The notes: generated by a model not told the origin, from the sequence alone. DNA of 64,000 nt from Prorocentrum cordatum (GCA_963575745.1 CAUYUJ010021683.1:71331-135330), one strand, 5' to 3'. Counted from the stretch's first letter, positions 9,423 to 19,429 are shown. Translations and numbers: made by a program.

Positions 9423-10115
9423 CTAGCTATACAACTCGCAATCATGGCGTTGCTTGAAGACAAGCTCGACTATTGAATGACCAGCTTGGCGTGCAAGGAA
9501 TGGTCTGCGGCGGTGTCGCCCCAATTCTCTTGCCGCCGAATGTCTTACTCTAGCCCGAGCACGACGCAGCCCTGACATCATGCCGATTGACCTCATCGCT
9601 GGTTTGGTGGTTTTGGGGTCTTGTTGTTTGTGTTTCATGACCAGGACCGGTAGTGTGACTTGTATCTGCGAGTGCATGTAGCCTGGCATCTCAATGAGGA
9701 GCAGCAGCTGCGCGACGATGCCCACCTGCAGCTCTGCAATTATGGCGAAATGTCGCGGGTGCGGGCCGTCCCGCGTCGAGGCGGTCCCAGTCGGAAAACT
9801 CCTGGGTGCCTCTCGAAGGGTCTTACCGCTCATGGGTCCCAGGGCTACTCTGTCATCGAGGCTTTCCGGAATTGGATTTCTCTGAAGCGTTTCGGAGGTG
9901 TCCCAGGTATTAGCCAGGCGTTCGGATTCCTCTTCTAGAATGCTGCTCGGTCGCCCTGGCCAACGGCCATTGACAGGGGTGGTCGCAAGCTTCGAGGCTT
10001 CTAAGTGCCTCGTCCATCTGCGGGCCCAGCCGGCTCCGTCCTGAGGGGGGGGTTTGACCCGAGTAGCCCAGGACTGCGAGGCTTCCGCTGGAAACGTTTT
10101 CCTATCGTCGTTCAT
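9423..10115 (-). pseudogene. LINE reverse transcriptase fingers region
   Basis: It contains FPTGTASTRDGPHPRHFAII, matching the T-G-x-G-x-DG-x-HPRH segment of dinoflagellate LINE RTs. Then follow LLIEMPGYMHSQIQVTLPVL and MRSIGMMSGLRRARARVR, corresponding to the K-x-G-G-x-RPIG block. Domain order is correct relative to the palm fragment. Interrupted by frame changes. Confidence 0.68.
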
Positions 10116-10214
10116 GGCCTTGTCCAGATCCTGCAGAATCGAGCGGAAGGCATAGTCGGCTGCGCCCGCGGATAGGACGCCAGCTTCTTGACCAGCGATC
10201 AGAAGCCCCCCTAA

Positions 10215-10790
10215 TTACACTGCGGCACTGAGCGAGACCTCGAGGCAGTCAACTGCGCGAAACTCCTCTGACGAATCCTGCAAGCCCGATTCCTGCAAGC
10301 CCGAGTCCTGCGAGACCGCCACTAGGAGCGTGAGCTGATTACTGTCTGACTTCGCAAAGGTGACATTGATGTCGACGAGGCGGTTCCACAACCATTTGGG
10401 GGGGAGGGCCTCCAGGGATCTCGTTCCTCTTCGCACCCTTGTATCACGCTGTTTCGCTGTAGCCCATCTGACCTCTGGGGGGCTTGCCCTTGGAGCCGAG
10501 GAGTGTCTCGATGGGGCGTCCGCGAGGTCGCTGATGGTGGCGTCGAGGCCCTCTATGACCAAGACATAGGCTAGGATTGCTTGCTTCTGCTGCCTCCTGG
10601 GAGGCGTAGTACCATCATATAGCGGGGCTTGAGCGCGGCGCACGGCGCTGTCGCTCTGGGCCCAGGCTGATGGCCGTCTTTGCGGCCTTAATGGCATTGC
10701 TGAAGGTGACCTCCGCGGCTTCTTCAGCACAGGGATCGTGAAGTTGTCGGCGCCGTGAAGTTCTAGGCGCGCTGGCCTGTGAGGAGACAA
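10215..10790 (-). pseudogene. LINE linker between endonuclease and RT
   Basis: The open frame starts HRPARLELHGA, resembling the H-x-PV-x-L end of APE domains, and continues about 180 residues with no recognised motif. It contains a short internal repeat (DSGLQESGLQDSS). Position between endonuclease and RT is the main reason for assignment. Confidence 0.5.
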
Positions 10791-10814
10791 GGAGCCTTTG
10801 GTCCAGGTCTGGAC

Positions 10815-11226
10815 CTACTCCGCCCACTCGCCCGTGGTTTCACTGGCCAGGAAGTACTCCAGGGTGGATCTCAATTTCGGCCCCCGACATGCGGGTTCCT
10901 CCGGGGCGGTCGGCGTCACAAAGGCCCGATGCAGAAAGTCCAGGGATTCGATCTTTCTGGGGGAGAGGTTGAAACCGCCCGCAACAAGAACGGGCAAACG
11001 AAGGTGGTTCTGCTGACCCGTAACGTCTGCTATCAGGCCCAAGTCTATCTCGCCAAGTCCTTCGGGGGCTAAGAACTACGTGCTCATGAGGCCCATCTGC
11101 GGCAGGCCCGCCCCCCCCCCCCCGGCAGATGCCCGCCAGGTGGCTGATGTCGGTGCCACTGGCGAAATGCATGGGCTCGACCCCTGGGTCGAGATGGTTT
11201 CGCGCAAGAATGGCAACTCCGTTCAT
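10815..11226 (-). pseudogene. LINE APE endonuclease, C-terminal part, catalytic Asp lost
   Basis: Two overlapping frames carry NGVAILARNHLDPGVEPMHF (near 11226) and LPVLVAGGFNLSPRKIESLD followed by RSTLEYFLAS (10815-11042). The second matches the GGDFN...S-T-x-D-YFL signature of APE-type LINE endonucleases. Here GGDFN reads AGGFN, so the catalytic Asp is replaced by Gly, and the DYF-type Asp is Glu. Confidence 0.72.
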
Positions 11227-11452
11227 GCGTTCTCCCCGTTGTCATGCACTGTGGCAAGCGGGATGTGTGCCAGCCATCCCTTGCGCTGGCACCGCTGTAC
11301 CTTCTGGAGAATGGCGTTCCCCAGGCAAAGCCTGTGTTCCTGGACACAGATCAGCATGACGTTATTAGACAGGTCCGACCCCACGAACTGTTCGGACGTG
11401 TTCCAGCAGCTCCCGTTGGACGTGACTAGCTTGATCGCGTCAAAGGCCCGAC
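11223..11452 (-). pseudogene. LINE APE endonuclease, N-terminal part
   Basis: The frame reads AIKLVTSNGSCWNTSEQF then MLICVQEHRLCLGNAILQKV, matching the T-x-N-x-x-xW start and V-QEHR-L active-site strand of APE-type endonucleases in related LINEs. The ORF1-like frame stops at 11440, so a frameshift separates the two. Confidence 0.72.
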
Positions 11453-12465
11453 GGCGCCTGCGCTGCACTGACGGCTGCGGTGGCGTCGCGCAGGTTCTTC
11501 GCGCCATCATCGGCAGCGTTCTGGCCCATGAGCGTCGCGACGGCCTGAAGCTCCCGCAGGGTCCTCTTATCCCCGCTGCCGAACCCCACGGACTCCATGG
11601 CGTCGTCCTCCTCGCCAGAGCCCACCTCCACGGGCAGGTGGCCGGCCGGCTCCATCTCGCCGATGGCTGCAGCCGTGGGCGCCGAGAAGGACGGCGGCGG
11701 CTGCGTCGGCGCTGGCAGCAGCGGCTTCGCCGCGGGCGCGGCGGGCGCTTCCGCGTTGCTGCCCGCGGCAGCGGTGTGCTGGCGCTGCAGCTGGTCGAAC
11801 GTGTTCGCGAGCTCCTGCGCCTGCGCCTGCAGGACCTTCGGCACCGCGCCACGCGCTGGGATCTTGGCCTGCAGCGCAGCGAAGACCATCTGAGCGAGGA
11901 CCGTGTCCTCCGAGGCCTGCTGGGCCGCCGCGTGCGCCGCCATGACTCGCTGCGCCTCGAGCTGCTGCAGCTCCTCCTTGTCGTCGCTGAGCTCTTTCGC
12001 GCGGGTCTTGTAGCGTTCCGCCAAGACTGTGATCTGCGAGGCGACCTCAACGAGGTCAGTGTTGATGTTCCCGATGCGGTTTGACAAAGCCTGGCGCTGG
12101 TCGTGCAGCGACTGGGTCTGTTGGTCCAGACTCTTGCCTCGCAGTGCCTCCACCGTCGCCATCTTGAGAGCCTCCAGCGCGTCGTTGTACTCTCTGCCTT
12201 GCACCCCGACCCATTTCTTCCAGAGAAAGATCTGCGCCCGCGCCAGCGATATTGGGTCGGGTTGCTTCTCCGCCTTCTGGTCCGAATCGTCCTGGCCTCC
12301 TGCAGCCTCCGTCGCGAAGGTGACCTTCGGCGTCCGTTCACGTGATGGACCGCGCGAACGGGGCTGGCGAGATGGTGGCCGCTTGGGCGGAGGCTGCTGC
12401 TGGAACTTCCCGTCGCGCTGGCGGAAGCTGGTGCCACACCGCGAGCACGCCACAGCCCCCTGCAA
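11440..12465 (-). pseudogene. LINE ORF1-like N-terminal coiled-coil protein
   Basis: About 340 residues open. Near the start it has VACSRCGTSFRQRDGKF, a CxxC that may be half of a zinc ribbon, then a Pro/Arg/Ser-rich stretch. A long Ala/Gln/Glu coiled-coil region follows (about residues 80-240), with a Pro/Ala-rich linker and a Leu-rich end. This layout is seen upstream of the endonuclease in dinoflagellate LINE polyproteins. The frame has an in-frame stop just upstream of a TTG, so the real start is unclear; the true start may lie in another frame nearer the spliced leader. Confidence 0.62.
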
Positions 12466-12699
12466 TTCCTAGCCTCGGCATCCCGACTTGGTGCGCACCA
12501 AAGACTGCCGAGACATGCCGCGAGAGCGCCCAGCCAGGCACAAGCGAGGAGGAGGAAACGATTGCGGTGGCCCCTCTGGGCCGCGAAAGAAAGGCTGTCG
12601 TGATGCTGCTGCTGGCCAAGGCAGGCAAGCCTGATGGAAGGGGCTGCCCTTCCGTTTCGACCTCGGGCCTCGGGAGTCGGGACGGGGAGGAGTTCCCGT

Positions 12700-12720
12700 C
12701 TTGAGCCAAAATGGCTACGG
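12700..12720 (-). other. Relict dinoflagellate spliced leader (DinoSL)
   Basis: The minus strand reads CCGTAGCCATTTTGGCTC followed by AAG, exactly the 21 invariant bases of the 22-nt dinoflagellate spliced leader known from the literature. The extra 5' base here is C. It joins directly to the LINE 5' sequence (ACGGGAACTCC...), as expected for a genomic copy of a trans-spliced mRNA, not for an SL RNA gene: no GT donor follows. Confidence 0.9.
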
Positions 12721-12800
12721 GGCGGAGGGGGAGGAGGAGGGGGAGGAGGAGGAAGAGGAGGAGGAGGTGGAGGAGGAGGAGGAGGAGACGGGCGCAAGGT
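12721..12800. repeat. (GGA)n array adjoining the spliced leader
   Basis: GGA repeats begin immediately next to the SL relic on its 5' side, so the LINE insertion appears to abut or interrupt a GGA array that resumes at 12950. Confidence 0.9.
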
Positions 12801-12949
12801 CGTCCTGGCCAGCTTCTCGGGGCGAAGCCCGGCCGTGGCGACGAGAAGCGCGGCAGACACCCAGAAAGGGCAGCCGCCGGCTCGACTGGCCCCTCAGGCC
12901 CCCCCGATGCTCGATTTCCAAGAAGAGCGGGGGTGCCTTCCCCACAGGA
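12801..12949. other. Unassigned unique sequence between GGA arrays
   Basis: GC-rich stretch with no recognised motif or second copy. Confidence 0.4.
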
Positions 12950-13265
12950 AAGGAGGAGGAGGAGGAGGAAGGAGGAGAAAGTAAAGGATGAGGGAGGAGG
13001 AGGAGGGGAGGAGGAGGAAAAAGAGCAGGAGAAGGAGGAACAGGGGGAGGAAAAGGAGGAGGAGGAGGAGGAAAAAGAGGAGGAGGAGGAAGAGGAACAG
13101 GAGAAGGAAGAGAAGGAGGAGGAAGAGGAGGAGGAGAAAAAGGGGAAGAAGGAAGAGGTGAAGGAGGAGGAGGAGGGAGGGAGGGAGGAGGAGGAGGAGG
13201 AGGAGAAGGAGGAGGAGGAAGAGGAGGAACAGGAGGAGGTGGAGGAGGGAGGAGGAGAGACGCCA
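12950..13265. repeat. Long imperfect (GGA)n/(GAA) array
   Basis: About 315 bp of GGA with GAA, ACA and GTG interruptions. The 375-residue Glu/Arg-rich frame across it is a microsatellite translation. Confidence 0.95.
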
Positions 13266-13997
13266 GGAGGGCACCTCGGCGTGTGGGCGGCACGTCGGGG
13301 CTCCTGGGGGAACTGGAATCCGCCAAGACGTCGCCTGCGCAGGGGCGGCGCGGCGGGCCAGGGGCGTTGGTGCCCTGACGGGCCTGGGGCGGCCCCCCGA
13401 CTCTGCCGGGTGGTCCCCGCGTGGAGTCGGTCTGCCGTCCCAGGTCCCTTGGGGACCCGACGTTTTGGGGCTGCGTGGGTAACCCCCCAGGGCTGGCGCG
13501 TACTGGTTCTCCAGTCTGCGTCGGCGTGCGTGGTACCAGCTTATGCGGGGGCTGGCTCTGGCCACTGTTGGGGCCCGCCCCTGACGTCGGGGTGCCGGGT
13601 GTGGCCAGAGGGGTCGACTCTCGTGGAGAGTACGGCTCAAGACGCGTACCGCCTGGCCCCCCTTGGGCAAGGGGGCCTGTGGGGGCGGGCCAGGTTACCC
13701 ATGTCCGGTAACACGCGCCGTGATCCCCGCACGGTGACGTGGGGTTACCTGTGTCCCCTGGCGCAGGTAGAACCAGGGAGGCATGGGGGCCGCCCGCCAT
13801 CGGCGGGTCGGTGGAGCTCATGGAGCTCCACGTGGTGAGCCTCGCGCCTCTTCTCCTTTTTTTCTTTTCTCTTCTTCCCTTGTTCTCTCTCGGGCCCCGC
13901 CAGAAGCGCGCGGCCCCTAGCTCCAGGGGGTCACGGGGCGGCGGGTTTGCCCCGCTCCAGATCGGTGGCTAGGACTGAACCTGGACGCAATGACGAG
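13266..13997. other. GC-rich unique sequence, no gene recognised
   Basis: The minus-strand frame here is Pro/Gly/Thr-rich and fuses into poly-Pro from the neighbouring array, so I do not call it a gene. Small palindromes occur, e.g. GTGGAGCTCATGGAGCTCCAC near 13811-13831. Confidence 0.4.
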
Positions 13998-14108
13998 TCG
14001 ATGAGGGAGGAGGAGGAGGAGGAGGAGGAGGAGGAGGAGGAGGAGGATGAGGAGGAGATGGAGGAGGAGGAGGATGAGAAGGACGACGACGACGACGACG
14101 ACGAAGAC
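13998..14108. repeat. (GGA)n then (GAC)n array
   Basis: GGA repeats give way to GACGAC at about 14080-14105. Confidence 0.93.
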
Positions 14109-14318
14109 GAGGAGCCCTGGCCACCGAGTCCTGAACGATGACGGCGTCCACCCGGTTCTCCTGCACGCACCTCGCGCCCGGGCCGCAGCGAGACCGCGGA
14201 TCGACCTACGCACCGGTGCTCGAGCTGCACTGCGCCGGGAGCCCTGTGCCGAACGAGATCGGGACAGACCAGAGCCAGGGAACATGACGCGTCGGACGCG
14301 TTGTGAGGTCGTGACCGG

Positions 14319-14684
14319 AGGTTCGCGTCGTGACGATCGGCGGCGACCCCGCCGCCGACGTGCAACGTTGGACGCCGCCAGCGACTCAGTTGAACGATCA
14401 GACGTTGCGGAGACGGCCGATCGTTCAAGGTTGAACGATCCAGCGCGGTGTCAAGAACCAACGCCGAAGTCGGCACGACACGGACCAAACGTACGGCAGG
14501 TCCGTGTCGTGTCGACCCCGGCGTTGGTAACCGACACTGCGGGGATCGTTCAGCCTTGAACGATCGGCCGTTCCCGAAACGTCAGGATCGTTCAACATCG
14601 ACCGATTCTGGGTCGCTGGCGGCGTTCAACGTTAAACGCCAGCGAGGGGGTCGCAACTGGCCGACGCGGCGCAAATCTACGGTA
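14319..14684. mobile_element. Family L long foldback element, copy 1
   Basis: The outer arms are CCGGAGGTTCGCGTCGTGAC and, inverted, CCGTAGATTTGCGCCGCGTC; both continue to GACGCCGCCAGCGAC / GTCGCTGGCGGCGTTC. Inner arms CCAACGCCGAAGTCGGCACG / GTGTCGACCCCGGCGTTGG fold again at the centre. GAACGATC/GATCGTTC motifs recur inside. Partial copies lie near 39.7, 41.55, 48.3 and 51.6 kb. Confidence 0.8.
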
Positions 14685-14699
14685 GCTTTGGAAACAACT

Positions 14700-15235
14700 C
14701 TTGGGAAGTCCTCGTGGGAACGATTAAACGCCAAGGGTCCGATTCTGGGTCATTGAGCCAGATTGGCCCAGGCTGATCCCCAGAATGAGCCGGAATTGAG
14801 CAAGAATATGTCAGCTTACCCCCGTGTTCGACTACGGGTGTACCAGCACCGATGCTGCATTCTACCTCCCAAGACTTGTATCCTATCTTCGTGGAGGGGT
14901 GGGCCGGCAGGTTCCAGGACAGTGCACGGCAAGCTGCTTCCATAGCTCACTGGCCGAAGGTCTCTGGGAAATGCCTCACCAGAGCAGGAGGTATCCCAGC
15001 TCGAGCCAGACCAGCAGCCTGCAGAAGAGCGGAGCCATTGAAGTCTGCAGTGTGAGCAAACCATTGACACACACACATCGGATTGGGACGATGCCGAAAG
15101 CATTTGTTGCTCGACTGGCTCGCTTGCTGCATCGTGGCCGCCTCGACGGCAGCGGTGATGGCGACGAACCAGGACGATGTGTTTTCCGTCCCAATGGGGC
15201 GCTGCGACCCCCCCCCAGGCATGTCTGACAATCTT
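14700..15235. other. Unassigned unique sequence
   Basis: No repeat partner or protein motif was recognised. Frames are short and unremarkable. Confidence 0.4.
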
Positions 15236-15325
15236 GGTCGCAGTGTGTATGTATACGCATCAACTGATATGTGTAATATACACACGTACACACATATCTA
15301 TATATGCATGTGTGTATCTGTGCCG
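15236..15325. repeat. Alternating purine-pyrimidine microsatellite
   Basis: TGTATGTATACGC, TACACACGTACACACATATC and TATATATGCATGTGTGTATC form an imperfect (TG/CA/TA)n tract. Confidence 0.8.
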
Positions 15326-15828
15326 ACCCTGATGCCACACTCTCAGAATACTGCACACCAATTCGATGAAAAGAGAACGCCCGCGACGCCGGAGCCCCGG
15401 AGGCCCACAAGCGGCGGGGGGGGGGGCTGGCAATTCCGGGGGCCGGGAACGACGCGGCAGGGAGATCCAACACACGTCAACTCCTCCAACTCCTCCGAAT
15501 CCCCTTCCTTCTGGCCTGCAACTCTGTGTGTGGGGGGGGTCCTGAACCCGCGCAGATGAAGTCGCCACGCAGAGCTCACCCGATTCACAGCTGGGATGGC
15601 CAAGGCGAGGGCCGCCTTCTCTATAGATGCCAGGCCAGCGCCTAGTAAGAAGCAGCCTCTTTCTAAGAAGCCTTCCCCCCTCTTTGGGGGTCCTGAACCC
15701 GCGCTTGCTCCAGATTGTCCTTGAGACCTCTGGATTAACCTCGGGAATGACCTTGATCTCCATGGACTTCCTTCCACTGGCCTGGCCTGATCACCGCAAG
15801 TCGATTGGTGCAAAGTCGTCAAGCCTGA
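15326..15828. other. Unassigned sequence with a short direct repeat
   Basis: GGGGGTCCTGAACCCGCGC occurs near 15536 and 15685, about 150 bp apart. No gene recognised. Confidence 0.4.
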
Positions 15829-16035
15829 GGGGCAACGATAGGGGGGGATAGGGATAGGGGGCGAAGCATCGACCTGGAATCGGCGATACATCGCCGTTAG
15901 ATCGGCGATGGACCTCCGATAGCGAATCCGCGCCTTCCTGGGCAGGTTGGGGGTATCAGGCCCCTATCGGCGATCAATGGGCGATTGAGGGTCGATGCAT
16001 CCCCCCCTATGCCTATCCCCCCCGAGCGTTGCCTC
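15829..16035. mobile_element. Family D element, copy 1
   Basis: Ends GGGGCAACGATAGGGGGG and CCTATCCCCCCCGAGCGTTGCC are inverted. The interior has ATCGGCGATACATCGCCG, TCCTGGGCAGGTTGGGGG and GGTCGATGCATCCCCCCC, shared with D2 and D3. No clear target duplication here. Confidence 0.78.
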
Positions 16036-16469
16036 CGAAAACCTCAGGGGTCTGAGCTGCTGAGGGACGAACGGTTTGACTCAACATGTCCATCATACTC
16101 TCTGTCTGGCCGGCGACCAATACAGTCGGACTTGATTGGACAGGGCACCCGCGAGGACACAAGACTCTTCCGACGGCAACGTGACACCAGAACATCGAAG
16201 AACATGTGGGTTGCATAGGACGGGGTAGACATGACACGAGGATACCACCCTGGATTTGGCATGGTCGATCTACCAATCAGGGCCGACCAATGTGGCTCGC
16301 TTCATCCATCAGGATCGCCGTTGATGCTTTACAGGTCGACATTATCCGTTGGCGATCCCGTCTCCAGTCCGATCCCATGTCCGATCAGTGCCACCCTCTC
16401 CCTCCTTCTGCTCCTCCTCCTGCTCCTCGTCCCTCGCCCTCCTGCCTCTTCGGAAGAGGAACACAAAAC

Positions 16470-16610
16470 TCCGCCACCATTGAGACCCGATCGGGTGAAG
16501 GGGAGGACCCCTGAGCGGTGGAACGCAGAAGCGTCGTCCCGTACTAAGTGACGCTCGGGCGTGCCACCACTCAGTGGTGGGTCCTCCCCCGATGGGTTCT
16601 CGGTGCCTGT
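16470..16610. repeat. Inverted repeat of about 140 bp
   Basis: CCCGATCGGGTGAAGGGGAGGACCCCTGAG (written in two overlapping parts: CCCGATCGGGTGAAGGGG, GGGGAGGACCCCTGAG) is mirrored by CTCAGTGGTGGGTCCTCCCC and CCCCCGATGGG. Spacer about 40 nt. Confidence 0.6.
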
Positions 16611-16930
16611 GGTTTCTGTTTCTCGCCTGACTCCTGCACTTCTCGCGTGCAGAATTGTGTCCTCTTGCACGTTTCCGTTTCAGGACGAAGCCAGTCTGAC
16701 ATATATTCCCCGCGGAAAAAAAAAACGTTCTGGTGCGCCTCTGGAGCTGCGATCGGCCCCTAATGCTTCTGGGAACGAGAGCAAGACGGGAAAATGGAGC
16801 CAGAACGAGAAGTGCCCAGGAGGGGCCCCTGAACAACGCTGGGTCCAACCCCTGCTGCGCCGCCTGGAGAGAACACCCGCTCTTGGGAAGCACCTCCTGG
16901 GAGGACTTCGCGAGCCCAGCCAAGAGCTAA

Positions 16931-17050
16931 CACGCGCACTTTGCTACTGGCGCCTTCGGTGGAGCTCCTATGGGGCCACGATCCTCGTGAGGGGTGTGGC
17001 GAAATGGCCCGAGGCCGCCATGCGCACTTTGCTACTGGCGCCTTCGGCGG
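16931..17050. repeat. Short direct repeat pair
   Basis: GCGCACTTTGCTACTGGCGC plus CTTCGGYGG occurs twice about 87 bp apart. Confidence 0.8.
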
Positions 17051-17137
17051 CACGCCCCATCGGCCCCCCCGTGGGACGCATCTCGCCCAACCTGGCTCAT
17101 AAGAAGGCTACACGTGCCCCCAGGGCAGGCCCGGAGG

Positions 17138-17490
17138 TTGACACCAACACCAAAATCGGCGGTGTGCCTCCACCGACAGGAGCTGATCCCGGTCTCGGTG
17201 ACGCTGGTAATTGTCTTGCTCCCTAGGCTTAAGTCGGGCCTGTCCCCCTACAGGGGGATTTTCGACGAAAAATAAAAAATACCCAAAATAATCAAAACAT
17301 AGTATGGGGACTATTTTTGAGTATGGTTTTGCCTTGTTGGTGCATTTTGGGTTTTTTCATCGAAAATCCCATGTACGGGGAACAGGCCCGACATAACCCT
17401 AGGCGGCCGAAACATTGCCACCAGCACCGAAATCTATGATCCTCCTCCCCCGGTGGGCGCACCCCTCTGTCTTGGTGTTGGCGCCCATCT
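17138..17490. mobile_element. Family Y palindromic element, copy 1, with A7 in its loop
   Basis: The left arm TTGACACCAACACCAAAATC...GGTCTCGGTGACGCTGGTAA is the inverse of the right arm CCACCAGCACCGAAATC...TCTTGGTGTTGGCGCC. A7 with its duplication sits at the loop. The uninterrupted counterpart is at 61.8 kb. Confidence 0.82.
17229..17396. mobile_element. Family A element, copy 7, perfect 8-bp duplication
   Basis: 168 bp, TTAAGTCGGGCCTGTCCCCC to GGGGAACAGGCCCGACATAA. CCCTAGGC is present at 17221-17228 and 17397-17404. One of the clearest copies for defining the ends. Confidence 0.93.
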
Positions 17491-17623
17491 CGAAGCCTCC
17501 GACCCCAGGTGGCTTCGGGGGCTGCCCCTAAGCGCCTCGGGGCAACTGTAACCCACGTCTGAACTAGGGCAGGCCAGATTGCACCCACCTTGGCATCCAC
17601 TAGTATCCCCCATCCCCTTAGAA

Positions 17624-17765
17624 TTAGGTCGGGTCTGTCCCCCTACGGGCGGATCTTGGGCGAAAAATCAAAAAGTACCCCCCAGAATCACAGACATATC
17701 GTCCCCGGATTATTGCTTCACTATGTTTGAACGTTCCTCCTGTAAAGGAGACACGCCCGAGTTAA
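17624..17765. mobile_element. Family A element, copy 8
   Basis: TTAGGTCGGGTCTGTCC to GGAGACACGCCCGAGTTAA. Flanks CCTTAGAA (17616-17623) and GCTTAGAA (17766-17773) match at 7 of 8. Confidence 0.88.
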
Positions 17766-17775
17766 GCTTAGAACC

Positions 17776-18207
17776 CCCCGCGCCCAGCCCGGGAAGCCAG
17801 GTGCGAGCGGCGCTGGGCTCGGCAAAGAGGAAGGATATACACCAGCGCCGAGGGCGAGTCTCCCCTCCCGGGAATTGATGGGCTTGTTTTCACCACCACC
17901 ACCACCACCGCAAGTTGGAGAGGGGAAGGAGGAGGAGGACGAGGAGGATGAGGAAGAGGAGGAGGAGGAGGAGGAAGAGGAGGAGGAAGAGGAAGAGGAC
18001 GAGGAGGAGGAGAAGGAAGAGGAGGAGGCGCAGGAGGAGGACCCCCTCCCCCTCCAACTTATGGTGGTGGTGGTGGTGGACAACAGGCCCACCATTAGAA
18101 ACCCCCGCGCCCAGCCCGGGAAGCCAGGTTCGAGCGGCGCTCGGCTCGGCAGAGGAAGGGTATACACCAGCGCCGAAGGCGAGCCCCCCTTCCCGGGAAT
18201 CGCAGCC
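17776..18207. repeat. ~100-bp direct repeats flanking K2
   Basis: The segment from CCCCCGCGCCCAGCCCGGGA through GTATACACCAGCGCCGA to CCTTCCCGGGAAT-like sequence occurs at about 17779-17875 and 18102-18205, about 90% similar. K2 lies between. There are no LTR signals such as TG...CA ends, primer site or polypurine tract. Confidence 0.85.
17876..18095. mobile_element. Family K element with internal (GGA)n array, copy 2
   Basis: TGATGGGCTTGTTTTCACC / GGTGGACAACAGGCCCACCA inverted ends, then CGCAAGTTGGAGAGGGG / CCCCCTCCAACTTATGG, then about 110 bp of (GGA)n closed by GAGGACCCCCTCCCCC. Confidence 0.85.
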
Positions 18208-18369
18208 ACGTCGTCCCCATCGGCCCCTGCACCTCAGCACCTCCAGCGCGGCGCCCCCCGCCAGCTCGCCGCCGCTGCCGCCCGGACTGCCACCGAAGAG
18301 CTCCTGGCTGTGGGGTGGGGGGGGGCAAGGGCAGCTCCAGGGAGCCCAAAGGGCGCCAGAGAGGGGATG

Positions 18370-18618
18370 GGTCCTCCTTCTCCTTCTCCTCCTCCTCCTC
18401 TTCTCCTCCTCCTCCTCCTTGTCCTCCTCCTCCCCTCTTGTCCTCGTTCTCATCCTTCTCCGCCTCCTGTTTCTCCCACGGCTGTCTCCATGATGGATAG
18501 CGAGAGACAAAGAGAGAGAGAGAGAGAGACACACACACGGAGTCAGGAGGAGGAGGAGGGAGAAGAAAGAGGGAGGAGGAGGCGGAGGAGGAGGAGGCAG
18601 AGGAGGAAAAGGAGGACA
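18370..18618. repeat. Opposed (TCC)n and (GGA)n arrays with a GA tract
   Basis: (TCC)n at 18370-18475 is followed by AGAGAGAG and CACACACA near 18505-18537, then (GGA)n at 18545-18618. The two arrays can base pair with each other. Confidence 0.88.
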
Positions 18619-18619
18619 C

Positions 18620-19428
18620 ACTCTGGGCCCGGCGGCCCCAGAATTGCAGGGTGGTCGAGGCGGGTCGGGAGCTCGCTTCCTAGATCTGGAGGCCCCAACC
18701 CGTCGGGTGGGAAACGCAAGGAGTACTCTAAGGATGACTGCTGCAATAAGCCCCAACATTGTGAGCGCCCCTCCTGATATCTGGGCCTAAAGCGGTTCAC
18801 TCGGGTGCAAACGGATCCGAGCTGGGCGGCAATATGATACATCGCCTAGGCTTGCGGCCCAAATGCTCAACAGATGTGAGCAAGTCAGAGCAGTGTGGAA
18901 CTGCATACGCCCCTGACAGCGTAAGTCATACCGTTTGAAAAATGAATGACCACAAGCATGCTGACCACAACACGAAATTCAAAACGGCTACGGCTGCACA
19001 ATACTTAAACCTCGGGAACCGCGTACTCCTATAGACAACGATGCAACAATCTGGGGCCGACTTCATCGGCAACTCCCAGTCGCGAATCGACAAAGAGAGG
19101 AGCGTACAGAGTCTCACGCAGTCCGTCTCCACTGCAATCAGTAAACACGTGCAAAAATGTTTGAACGATATGAATACCAACTTGTGGCAAGCGGGCTCGC
19201 TGCTCAGATCAACTCACTCACCTCCCTCCCATCGGTGGAGGGAGGGTATCAAGATAGGAGGCACTTGCGGTTATTTCTGCCTTGTGGACATTTGCACCGC
19301 AAACCTCCGAGTCACGTCCCAGGGCTGCCGCTTCACTGCCAGTATCGCTGGAGAGGGAACAGGAGAACGGGTGGAAGTGGGGAAGAGGAAGAGGGAGGGA
19401 GGGCAGGAGGCGGGAGTATGAAGGGATG
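18620..19428. other. Lower-GC unique sequence, no gene recognised
   Basis: Normal complexity between 18780 and 19420, visibly less GC-rich than its surroundings. The frames (up to about 126 residues) show no recognised domain. It could be a host intergenic remnant. Confidence 0.4.
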
Positions 19429-19429
19429 A

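Larger units (their letters stand above)
6705..12720 (-). mobile_element. Degenerate LINE (ORF1-APE-RT-RNase H) with spliced-leader 5' end
   Basis: A ~6 kb non-LTR retrotransposon relic on the minus strand. Reading down from 12720: spliced-leader sequence, ORF1-like region, APE endonuclease, reverse transcriptase, zinc motif, RNase H, and a C-terminal CxxC motif. The order is that of LINE polyproteins, and the RNase H plus terminal GH...CxxC region resembles LINEs abundant in dinoflagellate genomes (family knowledge, not searched). The frame is broken many times and catalytic residues are changed, so it is inactive. The 3' end is set only by the last recognisable protein segment; no poly(A) tail or target duplication was identified. 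Confidence 0.82.

Noticed and set aside
12700-12720. Genuine SL RNA gene
   Set aside because: The leader is not followed by a GT splice donor, an intron-like part or an Sm site; LINE sequence follows directly.
12711-13838. Glu/Arg-rich 375-residue frame and its Pro-rich opposite strand
   Set aside because: GGA array read in different frames, with no conserved domain outside the repeat.
17776-18207. Direct repeats as a miniature LTR element
   Set aside because: No TG...CA ends, primer-binding site or polypurine tract next to the repeats, and the interior is a separate K element.
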